A DNA stretch of 64,000 bases, from NCBI GenBank assembly GCA_020523905.1, contig JAJAPZ010000006.1, positions 18,189 through 82,188 of the forward strand, read 5' to 3'. The notes beneath the pieces were generated by a model. It saw only the letters and a list, made by a program, of their open reading frames with translations, was not told the origin of the DNA and did no database searches. The position numbers were made by a program, and so were the translations under genes. This DNA is from Candidatus Obscuribacterium magneticum (lineage in GTDB: Bacteria > Elusimicrobiota > Elusimicrobia > F11). How positions within the stretch are numbered: the stretch's first letter is position 1; each line of letters starts with the position of its first letter. Below, in pieces: positions 37,473-45,676 of the stretch.

Positions 37473-39278
37473 ATGTATAGTCGAGAACAGTTGGACCAGG
37501 TGCGTTCGGCCATCGATTTGGTGGCCTTGGTGCGGGAGTACGTGCCGTCGTTGAAAGTGGCCGGCCGCTCCATCCGGGGCCTGTGCCCCTTTCACAACGA
37601 ACGGACGCCGTCCTTCTTTGTTCATCCGGAAAAAGGCCTCTTTAAATGCTTCGGTTGCGGCGAAGGCGGGGATGTGTTCGCCTTTTTGTCGAAGATGGAA
37701 AACGTCGGTTTTTCGGAAGCGGTCGAACGGCTGGCCGAACAAGCCGGGATTCCCTTGCGGCGTCTCAACACACCGGAGGTCAAAAAGGAAGAGGGACTTC
37801 GGGATCAACTGTTTCGGGTCCTGGAGGCGGCGGCCCGGTTTTACGAAGATCAGTTGTGGGGGGAGCGGTCGGGGGAAGCCGTCCGGGCTTATTTGACGGA
37901 GCGCGCGGTGAGTGATTCCACCGCCCGGACATTTCGCCTTGGGGCAGCCCCCGTTCAGGGCGGGGGCGTGTTTGAGACCCTCGTTAAGAAAGGATTCCCC
38001 ATCGATTTATGTCAGAAGGCCGGGTTGGTTTCGAAAACCCGGGAGGGCCGTTATTACGACCCTCTTTTTGGCCGGTTGGTCTTTCCCATTTTCGACAGTT
38101 TTGGCCACATCGTCGGCTTCGGCGGAAGGGATCTGCCCCACTCGAAGAAGCGGGTTCTCGGGCTGGACGAAGAGGCTCCCGGGGACCAGGGACCCAAATA
38201 TTTGAATTCACCGGAAACGCCGGTTTTTTCGAAGGGAAAACTTCTCTATGGATTGACCCAGGGGAAGAGTCAGATTCTGTCGCGGCGGCAGGTTCTCGTG
38301 TTGGAAGGCTACATGGATGTGGTCGCGGCCCATCAAAGCGGGTTTTCCTTTGGGGTGGCCACCCTCGGCACGGCCCTGACGCGCGATCATGCGCGCCTCA
38401 TCAAGCGTTATGCCGACGAGGTCATTGCGTTCTTTGATCCCGATGAGGCGGGCCGAAAGGCGGCCTTGCGGGGACTTGAGCCGATTTTGGAAGAGGAGCT
38501 TTTTCCTCGCGTGGTGTTGACGGAAGGGGATCTGGATCCGGACGAATACCTGCTTGAGAAGGGGGGGGAGGCCTTTTCCGCTCTCATCGACCGGGCGCCG
38601 GATTTTGTCGATTACATTTTGAAAATTGGGGCAACCGCGTCTCTGAGTCTGAAGCAGAAATCGGACATGGCCGGGCAATTGGTTTCTTTAATTGCCCATT
38701 CGCCCAATGAGATTTTGCAGTCGGAGTGGGTCAAGCGCGTGGCGTTTGCCCTGGGGCTTCATGTGGTCGCCCTGGAGCGGGAGTTGAAAAAAGCGAGAAC
38801 CAAGTTGATCGCGTATCCCACGACAGGGGAAGATTTTAAACGGAGAGGAAACACCGCTCTTCCAACGAACGAAGAGGAACTGCTTCAGCTTTTGATCGCG
38901 ATGCCGGGCCTGCTGTCGGATTCAGGATTGACCTCCGGCGACTTTCGGGATGAAAGGGCGCGCCGTGTGTTTTTACTTTTGCAGAAACATCTGGCGGCGT
39001 CGCACCCAACGTCGGTGGCGGGACTCCTGGATGAGGTTCCTGAAGCCGACAAGGAGTGGCTCATGAATCTGGCCCTGGATCCCCGTGAGTTCCCTGATCC
39101 CTCGGAGCGTTTGGCACAGCTTTTGCGGGGCCTTCACCGGAAACAAGAGAAGGAGCAGTTGACGGTTTTAAGCCGGCGTGTGGCGACGGGGGAGGCGGAT
39201 GAGGCGGCCATCCGGGAGTATCAGGAGATGCTGCGCCGGGTGAAAGGATCGGTGCCGGTCGGGCCGTCGTCAACGTGA
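37473..39278 (+). CDS. dnaG: DNA primase DnaG
   Basis: This 601-residue protein has an N-terminal CHC2 zinc-binding domain with Cys38, His41, Cys59 and Cys62 (LCPFHNERTPSFFV...FKCFGCGEGG). The RNA-polymerase domain includes the Toprim motifs LVLEGYMDVVAAHQ and AFFDPDEAGRKAALRG. The C-terminal helicase-binding region is less conserved. It makes primers for replication. It sits between rpsU and rpoD. Confidence 0.96.
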   Translation: MYSREQLDQVRSAIDLVALVREYVPSLKVAGRSIRGLCPFHNERTPSFFVHPEKGLFKCFGCGEGGDVFAFLSKMENVGFSEAVERLAEQAGIPLRRLNTPEVKKEEGLRDQLFRVLEAAARFYEDQLWGERSGEAVRAYLTERAVSDSTARTFRLGAAPVQGGGVFETLVKKGFPIDLCQKAGLVSKTREGRYYDPLFGRLVFPIFDSFGHIVGFGGRDLPHSKKRVLGLDEEAPGDQGPKYLNSPETPVFSKGKLLYGLTQGKSQILSRRQVLVLEGYMDVVAAHQSGFSFGVATLGTALTRDHARLIKRYADEVIAFFDPDEAGRKAALRGLEPILEEELFPRVVLTEGDLDPDEYLLEKGGEAFSALIDRAPDFVDYILKIGATASLSLKQKSDMAGQLVSLIAHSPNEILQSEWVKRVAFALGLHVVALERELKKARTKLIAYPTTGEDFKRRGNTALPTNEEELLQLLIAMPGLLSDSGLTSGDFRDERARRVFLLLQKHLAASHPTSVAGLLDEVPEADKEWLMNLALDPREFPDPSERLAQLLRGLHRKQEKEQLTVLSRRVATGEADEAAIREYQEMLRRVKGSVPVGPSST

Positions 39279-39306
39279 AAAATCTAACAAAGAGGAATAA
39301 AGGGAC

Positions 39307-41040
39307 ATGATTCAGGAACACAGCAAGTCGCTTTTGGACAACAACACCCTGCTTCAGGGGCTCATCAATCAAGGAAAGGAAGCCGGTTATCTCACCTACG
39401 AAGAGATCATGCGGCGCCTGCCGGAAAACACCACCCCGGAGGATTTGGACAACTTCTTCGGGACCCTGGAGGACATGGGCATTCAGGTCCTGGAGTCCGA
39501 GGATTCGGTGCGCCTCAAATCAGAGCCTTCGGAAGGATCCCCCGTCCCCGAAATCGAACTCGACACCCAGAATTCCATCCGCATGTATCTGTCGGAGATG
39601 GGTCGTGTGCCTCTTCTAACGCGGGAGGAGGAAGTCACCCTTTCCCGAAACATCAAAGAGCATGAGAAGGAGCTTAGGCTTCTGGTGCTCCAGTCGCCGA
39701 TCACCTTGCGGGAAATCACCAACTGGGAGACTCTGCTCGAACAGCAGGAGATGACGCCGAAAGAGCTCATGCCCCGCGGACGGAAAACCACGGTGGAACT
39801 CAACCGCATGCGAAAAAAGGTGAAAGAGGTGGCGCGCGCCATCCGTCAAAGCGAGAAAGTGATAAAGGCGCTGGAAGAGAAACTGAGGAGCCCCCGGTTG
39901 CCCTTGAGAAAAAAGGCCCGGGTCCAGATGAAGATTGAGAGCGAGCGGAAGGAGATGGTTTCCCGCATTGTGAGCCTCAATCTCAATCAGGACAAGATCA
40001 AGCGGCTCACCAATAAAATCAAAACGATCGCCTTCAAAATCAGGGAATGTGAAGAGGAGCTCCAGCGCTACGAGAAGCGCCTCAATATGCCCTATGCCGA
40101 GATCTTGAATATCTATAACAAGGTCCTGGCGAAGAAGGTGACACCCTCGGCCTTTAAGAAGCTCACCGGCTACACCATGACCGGCATCGAGGCGACCATG
40201 GTCAATATCCAGAACGTCGAGAGCCGACGCGCTCGGCTTCTGCAGGTTTTGCCCCTCGACCGCGATAGTTTTATGGATCTGGACATCAAAATCCGGCGGC
40301 TGGAAGAGGCGATCTTAAAAGACAAGCTCAAGCTCATCCGCGCCAATTTGCGGCTGGTGGTCTCCATCGCCAAAAAGCATGTCGGGGCCTCGAACCTGGA
40401 ACTTCCCGATCTCATCCAGGAGGGGGGACTGGGATTGATCAAGGCCGTCGAGAAATTCGAGTGGCGCCGCGGCTTCAAATTTTCCACGTATGCAACCTGG
40501 TGGATCCGGCAGTCCATTAACCGTGCTATTGCCGACCAGGCGCGGACGATCCGCATCCCCGTCCACATGAAAGAAATCATCTCCAAGCTGACCAAGGTGG
40601 CCCGCCGCTCACGGCAGGAATTGGGGCGGGACCCCACGATTGAGGAATACGGAAAGGCCCTGCGGCTTTCTGTGGAGAAAGTCCGGGGGATTTTGAGAAT
40701 CATGCAGGATCCCGTGTCTTTGGCGACGCCGGTCGGGGAGGACGAAGATTCTTTTCTGGAAGATTTTATCGAAGACCGGATGGGCCCCGAGCCCGTATCG
40801 GGGGCGCAGGATTTTCTGCGCCGCCGGGAGGTGGAGCGGGCGCTTTCCACCTTGAGCGAGCGGGAAGCCCAGATCATCCGGCTCCGCTTTGGGATCGGTA
40901 CGGGCTATCCGCGCACCCTGGAGGAGTTGGGGCGCATCTTCAACGTCACCCGGGAACGCGTCCGGCAGATTGAGGCCAAGGCCATCCGCAAACTCCGTCA
41001 TCCTTCTCGAAGCCGGGTTCTGAAAGAGTATATTGAGTAA
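39307..41040 (+). CDS. rpoD: RNA polymerase primary sigma factor RpoD
   Basis: This 577-residue sigma70 has region 1.1 (residues about 1-70, [20 protein letters not shown]), region 1.2 ([25 protein letters not shown]) and a charged non-conserved insert. Region 2 carries [37 protein letters not shown], then region 3, and region 4.2 has [28 protein letters not shown]. It recognises promoters such as those before hrcA and mraZ. AGAGGAA and AAAGGGA lie upstream of ATG 39307. Confidence 0.97.
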   Translation: MIQEHSKSLLDNNTLLQGLINQGKEAGYLTYEEIMRRLPENTTPEDLDNFFGTLEDMGIQVLESEDSVRLKSEPSEGSPVPEIELDTQNSIRMYLSEMGRVPLLTREEEVTLSRNIKEHEKELRLLVLQSPITLREITNWETLLEQQEMTPKELMPRGRKTTVELNRMRKKVKEVARAIRQSEKVIKALEEKLRSPRLPLRKKARVQMKIESERKEMVSRIVSLNLNQDKIKRLTNKIKTIAFKIRECEEELQRYEKRLNMPYAEILNIYNKVLAKKVTPSAFKKLTGYTMTGIEATMVNIQNVESRRARLLQVLPLDRDSFMDLDIKIRRLEEAILKDKLKLIRANLRLVVSIAKKHVGASNLELPDLIQEGGLGLIKAVEKFEWRRGFKFSTYATWWIRQSINRAIADQARTIRIPVHMKEIISKLTKVARRSRQELGRDPTIEEYGKALRLSVEKVRGILRIMQDPVSLATPVGEDEDSFLEDFIEDRMGPEPVSGAQDFLRRREVERALSTLSEREAQIIRLRFGIGTGYPRTLEELGRIFNVTRERVRQIEAKAIRKLRHPSRSRVLKEYIE

Positions 41041-41050
41041 CCTATGTTTT

Positions 41051-41124
41051 GGGCCCTTAGCTCAGGTGGTCAGAGCGCTCCGCTCATAACGGAATGGTCG
41101 TAGGTTCAAGTCCTACAGGGCCCA
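41051..41124 (+). tRNA. tRNA-Ile2 (anticodon CAT, lysidine-modified)
   Basis: The 74-base cloverleaf has a GGGCCC acceptor stem closed by GGGCCC at 41118-41123, discriminator A, D-loop TAGCTCAGGTGGTCAGAG, and T-arm GTAGGTTCAAGTCCTAC. Loop positions 41085-41087 read CAT. CAT is shared by initiator Met, elongator Met and Ile2. From memory the overall sequence is closer to the minor isoleucine tRNA, whose C34 is converted to lysidine. No CCA is encoded. Confidence 0.85.
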
Positions 41125-41130
41125 GAATTT

Positions 41131-41202
41131 GGGCAGTTAGCTCAGCGGGAGAGCGTCCGCCTCACACGCGGAAGGTCATAGGTTCAATCCCTATACTGCC
41201 CA
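41131..41202 (+). tRNA. tRNA-Val (anticodon CAC)
   Basis: The 72-base cloverleaf has acceptor GGGCAGT pairing with ACTGCCC and an anticodon stem TCCGC/GCGGA around the loop CTCACAC (anticodon CAC at 41163-41165). The T-arm is ATAGGTTCAATCCCTAT. It lies 6 bases after the Ile2 gene, so the pair is probably co-transcribed. No CCA is encoded. A palindromic repeat begins at its 3' end. Confidence 0.93.
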
Positions 41203-41308
41203 TGGTTCGACTCGCCCGCCGCGGCGGGCTCGCTCACCACAAGGAATTATTGGCGAGGCGAACCATGGCCCTGAGCTTGGTCGCCGAAGGCGACCGAGTC
41301 GAAGGGCA
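41200..41308. repeat. Two nested palindromes at the tRNA-Val 3' end
   Basis: The first is an inverted repeat with arms 41200-41216 and 41252-41268 (16 of 17 positions match) around a GC-rich inner hairpin (GCCCGCCGCGGCGGGC). The second, 41269-41308, runs from GCCCTGAG to GTCGAAGGGC with an inner GGTCGCC/GGCGACC stem. The first arm overlaps the last three bases of the tRNA. Together they fill the space up to the zinc-ribbon gene. Confidence 0.75.
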
Positions 41309-41329
41309 TAAATTTAATTGGACATATTA

Positions 41330-42106
41330 ATGCAAAACGATCTTCAACTCTTGCTTCAGCTTCAAACGCACGATTCGGCGCTGGATGAATTAACCGAGAA
41401 AGCGGACGCGCTTTCGGCGGCGATCCAAGCCCTGAATCAATCCTTGGAATCCATGAAAAGTGCCCTGAAAAGCGCCAAGGAAGCCTTGTCGTCCCACCAG
41501 GTCAAGAAAAAGCAGCTCGAGATGGACGCCGACGCCAAGGATCAGCTCGTCAAGAAGCATCATGCGGAGCTGAACGCCTTGAAGAGCAACGAGGCCTACC
41601 GGGCCATGCTGGGGGAAATCAACACGGCCAAGGAGGCCTTGCGGAAAATTGAAGATGAACTGCTGTCCGTGATGGAGCAGATCGAGAACGAGGAAAAAGA
41701 ATTCAAGGCCAAGGAACAGCTGGCCAAAAGTGAAGACGGTAAAGGAAAGGCCGAGATTCAGACCCTGGAGTCAGAGAAAGCAGCGCTTCTGGCTGAGATC
41801 AAAACCAAACAGGAAGCACGCGACCAGTTTGCGGCCACGATTTCGGATGCCTTGAAAGCGCCCTACGAAAATGTCCGCAAAAAGCGGGGGGGACTCGCCG
41901 TCGTTCCCATGGTCAATTCCTCGTGCGGCGGCTGCCAGATGAATCTCACCCCCAATAAAATGAATGAAGTGAAAAAGGGCCGGCTTCTTATTCTTTGCGA
42001 TGTTTGCTCCCGTTTTGTTTATCTTCCTTCGGCGATGGCCTCGGCCGCTTCCGAAAAGCCCGCCCCCGTCACTCCCACCGAAACGCCGCCTCTTCCCACG
42101 CCCTAA
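41330..42106 (+). CDS. Coiled-coil protein with C4-type zinc ribbon
   Basis: This 258-residue protein has a long coiled coil (about residues 5-190) followed by a C4 zinc ribbon (SSCGGCQMN and LILCDVCSRFVYL) and a Pro/Thr-rich tail. It matches a widespread bacterial family (DUF164-like) of unsettled function, possibly nucleic-acid binding. ATG 41330 is preferred to the in-frame TTG at 41318. The following gap holds a short hairpin and a repeat unit. Confidence 0.85.
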   Translation: MQNDLQLLLQLQTHDSALDELTEKADALSAAIQALNQSLESMKSALKSAKEALSSHQVKKKQLEMDADAKDQLVKKHHAELNALKSNEAYRAMLGEINTAKEALRKIEDELLSVMEQIENEEKEFKAKEQLAKSEDGKGKAEIQTLESEKAALLAEIKTKQEARDQFAATISDALKAPYENVRKKRGGLAVVPMVNSSCGGCQMNLTPNKMNEVKKGRLLILCDVCSRFVYLPSAMASAASEKPAPVTPTETPPLPTP

Positions 42107-42147
42107 GACTGTCGCGAAAGTCGTCATTTTTTACGACTTGCTTAAGG

Positions 42148-42176
42148 CCTGGATTCCGGCTTCCGCCGGAATGACG
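42148..42176. repeat. Single REP unit, inverted orientation
   Basis: The CTGGATTCCGGCTTCCGCC core, ending GGAATGACG, matches the other CGTCATTCCGGC-family arms. A separate 7-base hairpin (AAGTCGT/ACGACTT, 42118-42139) precedes it. Both lie between the zinc-ribbon gene and the mraZ promoter. Confidence 0.85.
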
Positions 42177-42199
42177 ACCCGGAAAAATCCAATTATTTG

Positions 42200-42228
42200 T
42201 TGACAGCCGATAGGTCGGGTACTAAACT
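42200..42228 (+). promoter_or_regulatory. Sigma70-type promoter of the dcw cluster
   Basis: TTGACA (42200-42205) and TAAACT (42223-42228) are separated by 17 bases. The -35 box is perfect and the -10 box is 4/6. It lies about 55 bases upstream of mraZ and just before the repeated TGGGT-like boxes. Confidence 0.75.
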
Positions 42229-42240
42229 TGTGGCGCTTGG

Positions 42241-42265
42241 TGGGTAAAAGTGGTTAATCGTGTGT
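42241..42265 (+). promoter_or_regulatory. Candidate MraZ operator (three 10-base-spaced repeats)
   Basis: TGGGT (42241), TGGTT (42251) and TGTGT (42261) follow each other with a 10-base period. MraZ is known to bind direct TGGGN repeats with 5-base spacers upstream of its own gene. Only the first box is an exact match; the others are degenerate. The position between promoter and mraZ fits autorepression. Confidence 0.6.
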
Positions 42266-42282
42266 AAATGGGGAGACCGGCT

Positions 42283-42720
42283 ATGTTCTTGGGAACCTAC
42301 GCTCATTCCATCGATGACAAGGGGCGTTTGTTTATTCCGGCCAAGCTCCGCGAGCAATCCCTTTCCAAAGAGAGCAAATTTATTTTGACGCAAGGATTGG
42401 AATCTTGCCTTTACTTGTTCGATCCCGACACCTTCCATCAGCAGCTGGCGTCCAAGCTCGATGTGCTGCCGGTAAAAAATCAAAAGGACGGACGTGCCTT
42501 CAAGCGGCTTTTGTTGGCCGGGGCACAGGAAGCGCCCCTGGATGAGATGGGACGGATTTTGGTGTCGAAGGCCATGATGGAGTACGCTGGCCTAAAAAAA
42601 GAGGTGTCGATTTTGGGGGTGGGGCAGCGGATTGAGCTCTGGTCCACCCCGCAATGGCAGAAGTACAACCGGCAGGCCTTGGCCACCTTTCGGCGGCTGG
42701 GGCGCCATTTGGAAATATAG
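42283..42720 (+). CDS. mraZ: Transcriptional regulator MraZ
   Basis: This 145-residue protein has two SpoVT/AbrB-like halves (MFLGTYAHSIDDKGRLFIPAKLRE and QEAPLDEMGRILVSKAMMEYAGL). It regulates the division and cell-wall cluster it heads. ATG 42283 has GGGGAG at proper distance. An in-frame ATG at 42268 would overlap that site. It is followed at once by rsmH. Confidence 0.95.
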   Translation: MFLGTYAHSIDDKGRLFIPAKLREQSLSKESKFILTQGLESCLYLFDPDTFHQQLASKLDVLPVKNQKDGRAFKRLLLAGAQEAPLDEMGRILVSKAMMEYAGLKKEVSILGVGQRIELWSTPQWQKYNRQALATFRRLGRHLEI

Positions 42721-42724
42721 TGTT

Positions 42725-43624
42725 GTGGCCCAAGCGATTCATCAGCCGGTTTTACTGAGCGAGGTTCTTGCTCTTTTAAAGATTCGCCCGGAGGGGCGCT
42801 ACGTGGATGGGACATTGGGGGAGGGGGGACACGCCCTCGCCATCGTCGAGCGCTTAGGTGCGGGCGGGCGATTGTTGGGGTTGGACGTGGACCCCGACAG
42901 CTTTTCGCGGGCGAAGGACCGCTTGCAACCCTTTGAAGATCGGACGATCACTCGGCGTACCAATTTTCGGGGGTTGCAAGGGGTTCTTCGCGAGCTGGGG
43001 TGGACGGAGATCGATGGATGCCTGGTGGACCTCGGGATTTCCAGCCGCCAGCTCGACGATGCGGCCCGCGGCTTTTCGCTTCAAAAGGAGGGTCCCCTCG
43101 ATATGAGGTTTGATCCGGGGGGGAGGGAAACAGTGCTCTCTCTCCTCCGGAAGGTCGACGAGCAAGAGCTGGGGGACCTCCTGTTCCAATTTGGGGAACG
43201 GCGCAGCGCCAAACGGTTGAGCCGGTTCATCTTACAGGGAATCGATCGGGGGCTGATTCAAACGACGACAGATTTGGCCCGCACCTGCGCCCGCGTGGCA
43301 GGCCGGTGGGGGAGGATCCATCCGGCCACCCGTGTATTTTTAGCCCTCCGATCCACTCTCAACGATGAAACCGGCGCCCTGAGCGAATTGCTGGACACAG
43401 TCCCCCTCTTTTTAGCCCGGGCCGGTCGAATGGCGGTCATCTCCTTTCATTCGCTGGAAGACGGGCTGGTGAAAAGGAAGTTTTTGGCGTGGGAGCAAGG
43501 GGAACACGAAGGGAAAACTTTTCGACGGGTGAATCGAAAACCGATCGAGGCGTCGGCTCAGGAAGTTAGGGAAAATCCCCGGGCGCGGAGCGCGAAACTA
43601 AGGGTTTTAGAGAGAGTCGCATGA
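42725..43624 (+). CDS. rsmH: 16S rRNA m4C1402 methyltransferase RsmH
   Basis: This 299-residue protein (MraW family) begins HQPVLLSEVLALL and has SAM motif DGTLGEGGHALAIVERL, the signature LVDLGISSRQLDDAARGFS, and C-terminal VISFHSLEDGLVKRKF. I chose GTG 42725, 4 bases after mraZ. The frame stays open further upstream, but that part is mraZ read out of frame. It methylates the ribosomal P site. Confidence 0.94.
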   Translation: MAQAIHQPVLLSEVLALLKIRPEGRYVDGTLGEGGHALAIVERLGAGGRLLGLDVDPDSFSRAKDRLQPFEDRTITRRTNFRGLQGVLRELGWTEIDGCLVDLGISSRQLDDAARGFSLQKEGPLDMRFDPGGRETVLSLLRKVDEQELGDLLFQFGERRSAKRLSRFILQGIDRGLIQTTTDLARTCARVAGRWGRIHPATRVFLALRSTLNDETGALSELLDTVPLFLARAGRMAVISFHSLEDGLVKRKFLAWEQGEHEGKTFRRVNRKPIEASAQEVRENPRARSAKLRVLERVA

Positions 43625-43643
43625 TGGGGAACGGAGGTGCGGG

Positions 43644-43940
43644 TTGGGGTGCAAGGGTTCTGGCCGGACGGCCCTAGGCGGATTGTTGAATTGGGGCGGG
43701 CTCATTATTTTGGCGGGGGCCGTTCTCTTTTTTTATGTCTGGTGGCCCATTCAGGCCGAGCGGGCGCGGGTGAGGTTGAACCAATTGGAAGAACAATTGT
43801 CCCAGAAGAAGTCGGAGCTTCAAGAGATCAACCAGCGGTTGGCGTCACTCACATCGTTGTCCCATCTTGATGCATGGGCCCGCGAGAACGGGCCCTGGAA
43901 GGTTCCCGGGCCGGGCGAGGTGCTTTCCCTTGAGTACTAG
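43644..43940 (+). CDS. ftsL: FtsL-like cell-division protein
   Basis: This 98-residue protein has a short cytoplasmic N-terminus, one TM (about residues 16-34, LNWGGLIILAGAVLFFYVWW) and a periplasmic coiled coil (RARVRLNQLEEQLSQKKSELQEINQRL). FtsL is poorly conserved; the call rests on this topology and its place between rsmH and ftsI. Start TTG 43644 has GGAGG six bases upstream. FtsL scaffolds the FtsQLB complex that activates FtsWI. Confidence 0.8.
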   Translation: MGCKGSGRTALGGLLNWGGLIILAGAVLFFYVWWPIQAERARVRLNQLEEQLSQKKSELQEINQRLASLTSLSHLDAWARENGPWKVPGPGEVLSLEY

Positions 43941-45582
43941 CTTTTCTCCGGCGGGGTCGACGGCCGTCCGTCTCCATGTGGTTCGTTCCTTCAGTTTTGC
44001 CTTGTTTGCGCTTTTGGCGGCGCGGTTAATTTACATTCAAGGGGTCCAGAAATTTCGGCTTCAGGAAAGAGCCGAGCGGCAGCTTCCCACAGAACAAAGA
44101 AACCCCGTCACACGGCATGCCATCTGCGACCGGCGCTTTCACCCTCTGGCGGAGACAGTGCGTGTTGAATCCTGTTATGTTGACCCCCGAATGCTGGAAA
44201 ATCCCGCCCAAACCCTACGGGAATTGACGCGCCTGCTGGACGTCGATGAAAAGGAGTTGACTCTCCGATTTCAAAAGGCCAAGGGATCCTTCCTCTGGGT
44301 GAAAAGAGATGTGAACGGCTCCCTTGCGGAGGAGATAAAAGCGAAGAAGTGGCGGGGTGTTGGGTTGAAGATGGAGGAGAGGCGCCACTATCCCTTGGGG
44401 CCCTTGGCATCGCACGTCCTGGGATTGGTGGGTTATGAGGGGAAGGGATTGTCCGGCGTGGAATTGGGGTGGGAGGATGTTCTCGCTTCGAAGGGAGGCA
44501 CCAGCGCATCGGATCGCGCTTTAAAACCCGCCGGCACGGTGCTGCTCGCCATCGACAGTCAAGTCCAACAAATTGTCGAGAACGAATTGAATTGGGGTGT
44601 TCATAAGACAGGCGCCAAAAGAGGTCTGGCTCTTGTTCAAGATCCCGGAACGGGAGAAATCCTGGCCATCGCGGCGACCCCCTCGTTGTCCTTGGATCCG
44701 GATGAACCGCCCGCGGCTGAAGAGATGAGGTTGCCCCCTTTGGCCGACGTCTTTGAGCCCGGCTCGACCTTTAAATTGGTGACGGCGGCGGGGGCTTTGG
44801 AAGAGAAACTGGTGTCCCCCGGAGAAATTTTTAGCGGTGAGAAAGGAGCGTTAAAGATCGCCGACATCACGATCCACGACCATGAGCCGCGGGAGCATAT
44901 GACCTTTGACGAGATTTGGATCCATTCCTCCAACATCGGGGCATCGAAAGTGGCTGACCGATTGGGAACCGAAAAGCTTTACCAGTACGCGCGCCTCTTT
45001 GGATTTGGCGTCTTCCCCGGCTCGGGCTTTCCCGGCGAAGCCAAGGGCGTCCTCCGCCCCCCCTCCCGCTGGAGCGGCATTTCCAAGAATGTGGTCTCTT
45101 TTGGCCAGGAGGTGGGGGTGACGGCGCTGCAATTGGTGGGGGCTTATTCCGCGGTGGCCAACGGCGGCCGGCTGATGGAACCCATTTTTGTGAAAGCTGT
45201 TGTGGACGGTGACAGGAACGTCGTCTGGCAAGCCTCGCCCGCTGTTGTTCGCCGCATCATTTCAAAAAATACGGCGGATGAGCTGACCCGAATCCTCGTC
45301 CGTGCCGTGGAAGAAGGGACGGGGCAAAACGCACGGCTCCGCTGGGGCCGGATCAAAGTGGCCGGCAAAACCGGGACGGCCCAGAAATTTGATTTTAAGG
45401 AAGGAGCTTACCACAAGGATCTTTCTCTTGTTTCATTTTGCGGCTTTTTCCCGGCCGAGAAGCCGCGATACACGGTTTTGGTCATCCTGGATGAGTTGCG
45501 CGGGCAGAGATGGGGAGGGACGGACGCCGCGCCGGTTTTTCAGAGAATTGCTGAACAATTATTGTTGACTCGAGGAGGTTAA
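43930..45582 (+). CDS. ftsI: Peptidoglycan transpeptidase FtsI (PBP3)
   Basis: This 550-residue class B penicillin-binding protein has an N-terminal TM (about residues 18-36), a dimerisation domain (RHAICDRRFHPLAETVRVESCYVDP) and a transpeptidase domain. The SxxK motif is EPGSTFKLVTA with nucleophile Ser279, the SxN motif is SSN (HSSNIGAS) and the KTG motif is AGKTGTAQK. Start TTG 43930 lies inside the ftsL end, with GAGGTG 8 bases upstream. Upstream in-frame codons are ftsL sequence read out of frame. It cross-links septal peptidoglycan. Confidence 0.95.
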   Translation: MSTSFSPAGSTAVRLHVVRSFSFALFALLAARLIYIQGVQKFRLQERAERQLPTEQRNPVTRHAICDRRFHPLAETVRVESCYVDPRMLENPAQTLRELTRLLDVDEKELTLRFQKAKGSFLWVKRDVNGSLAEEIKAKKWRGVGLKMEERRHYPLGPLASHVLGLVGYEGKGLSGVELGWEDVLASKGGTSASDRALKPAGTVLLAIDSQVQQIVENELNWGVHKTGAKRGLALVQDPGTGEILAIAATPSLSLDPDEPPAAEEMRLPPLADVFEPGSTFKLVTAAGALEEKLVSPGEIFSGEKGALKIADITIHDHEPREHMTFDEIWIHSSNIGASKVADRLGTEKLYQYARLFGFGVFPGSGFPGEAKGVLRPPSRWSGISKNVVSFGQEVGVTALQLVGAYSAVANGGRLMEPIFVKAVVDGDRNVVWQASPAVVRRIISKNTADELTRILVRAVEEGTGQNARLRWGRIKVAGKTGTAQKFDFKEGAYHKDLSLVSFCGFFPAEKPRYTVLVILDELRGQRWGGTDAAPVFQRIAEQLLLTRGG

Positions 45583-45611
45583 ACTTTCGTTTGGTAGCGC
45601 CCCCATGTGAG

Positions 45612-45639
45612 CCGCGCGCCCGCTACGGCGGGCGCGCGG
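45612..45639. repeat. GC-rich perfect hairpin between ftsI and murE
   Basis: A 12-base arm (CCGCGCGCCCGC) and its exact complement flank a TACG loop. No T-run follows, so it is not a typical intrinsic terminator. It resembles the inner palindrome after the tRNA genes and may be a short mobile repeat. Confidence 0.8.
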
Positions 45640-45676
45640 ACGATTTCCATGGTGGGCCTAAAATTCAGGTGCTCTC

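Noticed and set aside
41051..41124. Initiator tRNA-Met
   Set aside because: The anticodon is CAT, but the acceptor starts with a normal G-C pair and the body resembles the lysidine-type Ile2 tRNA. Elongator Met cannot be fully excluded.
45612..45639. Intrinsic terminator between ftsI and murE
   Set aside because: The hairpin is strong, but no T-run follows, and termination here would cut off essential genes of the same cluster.
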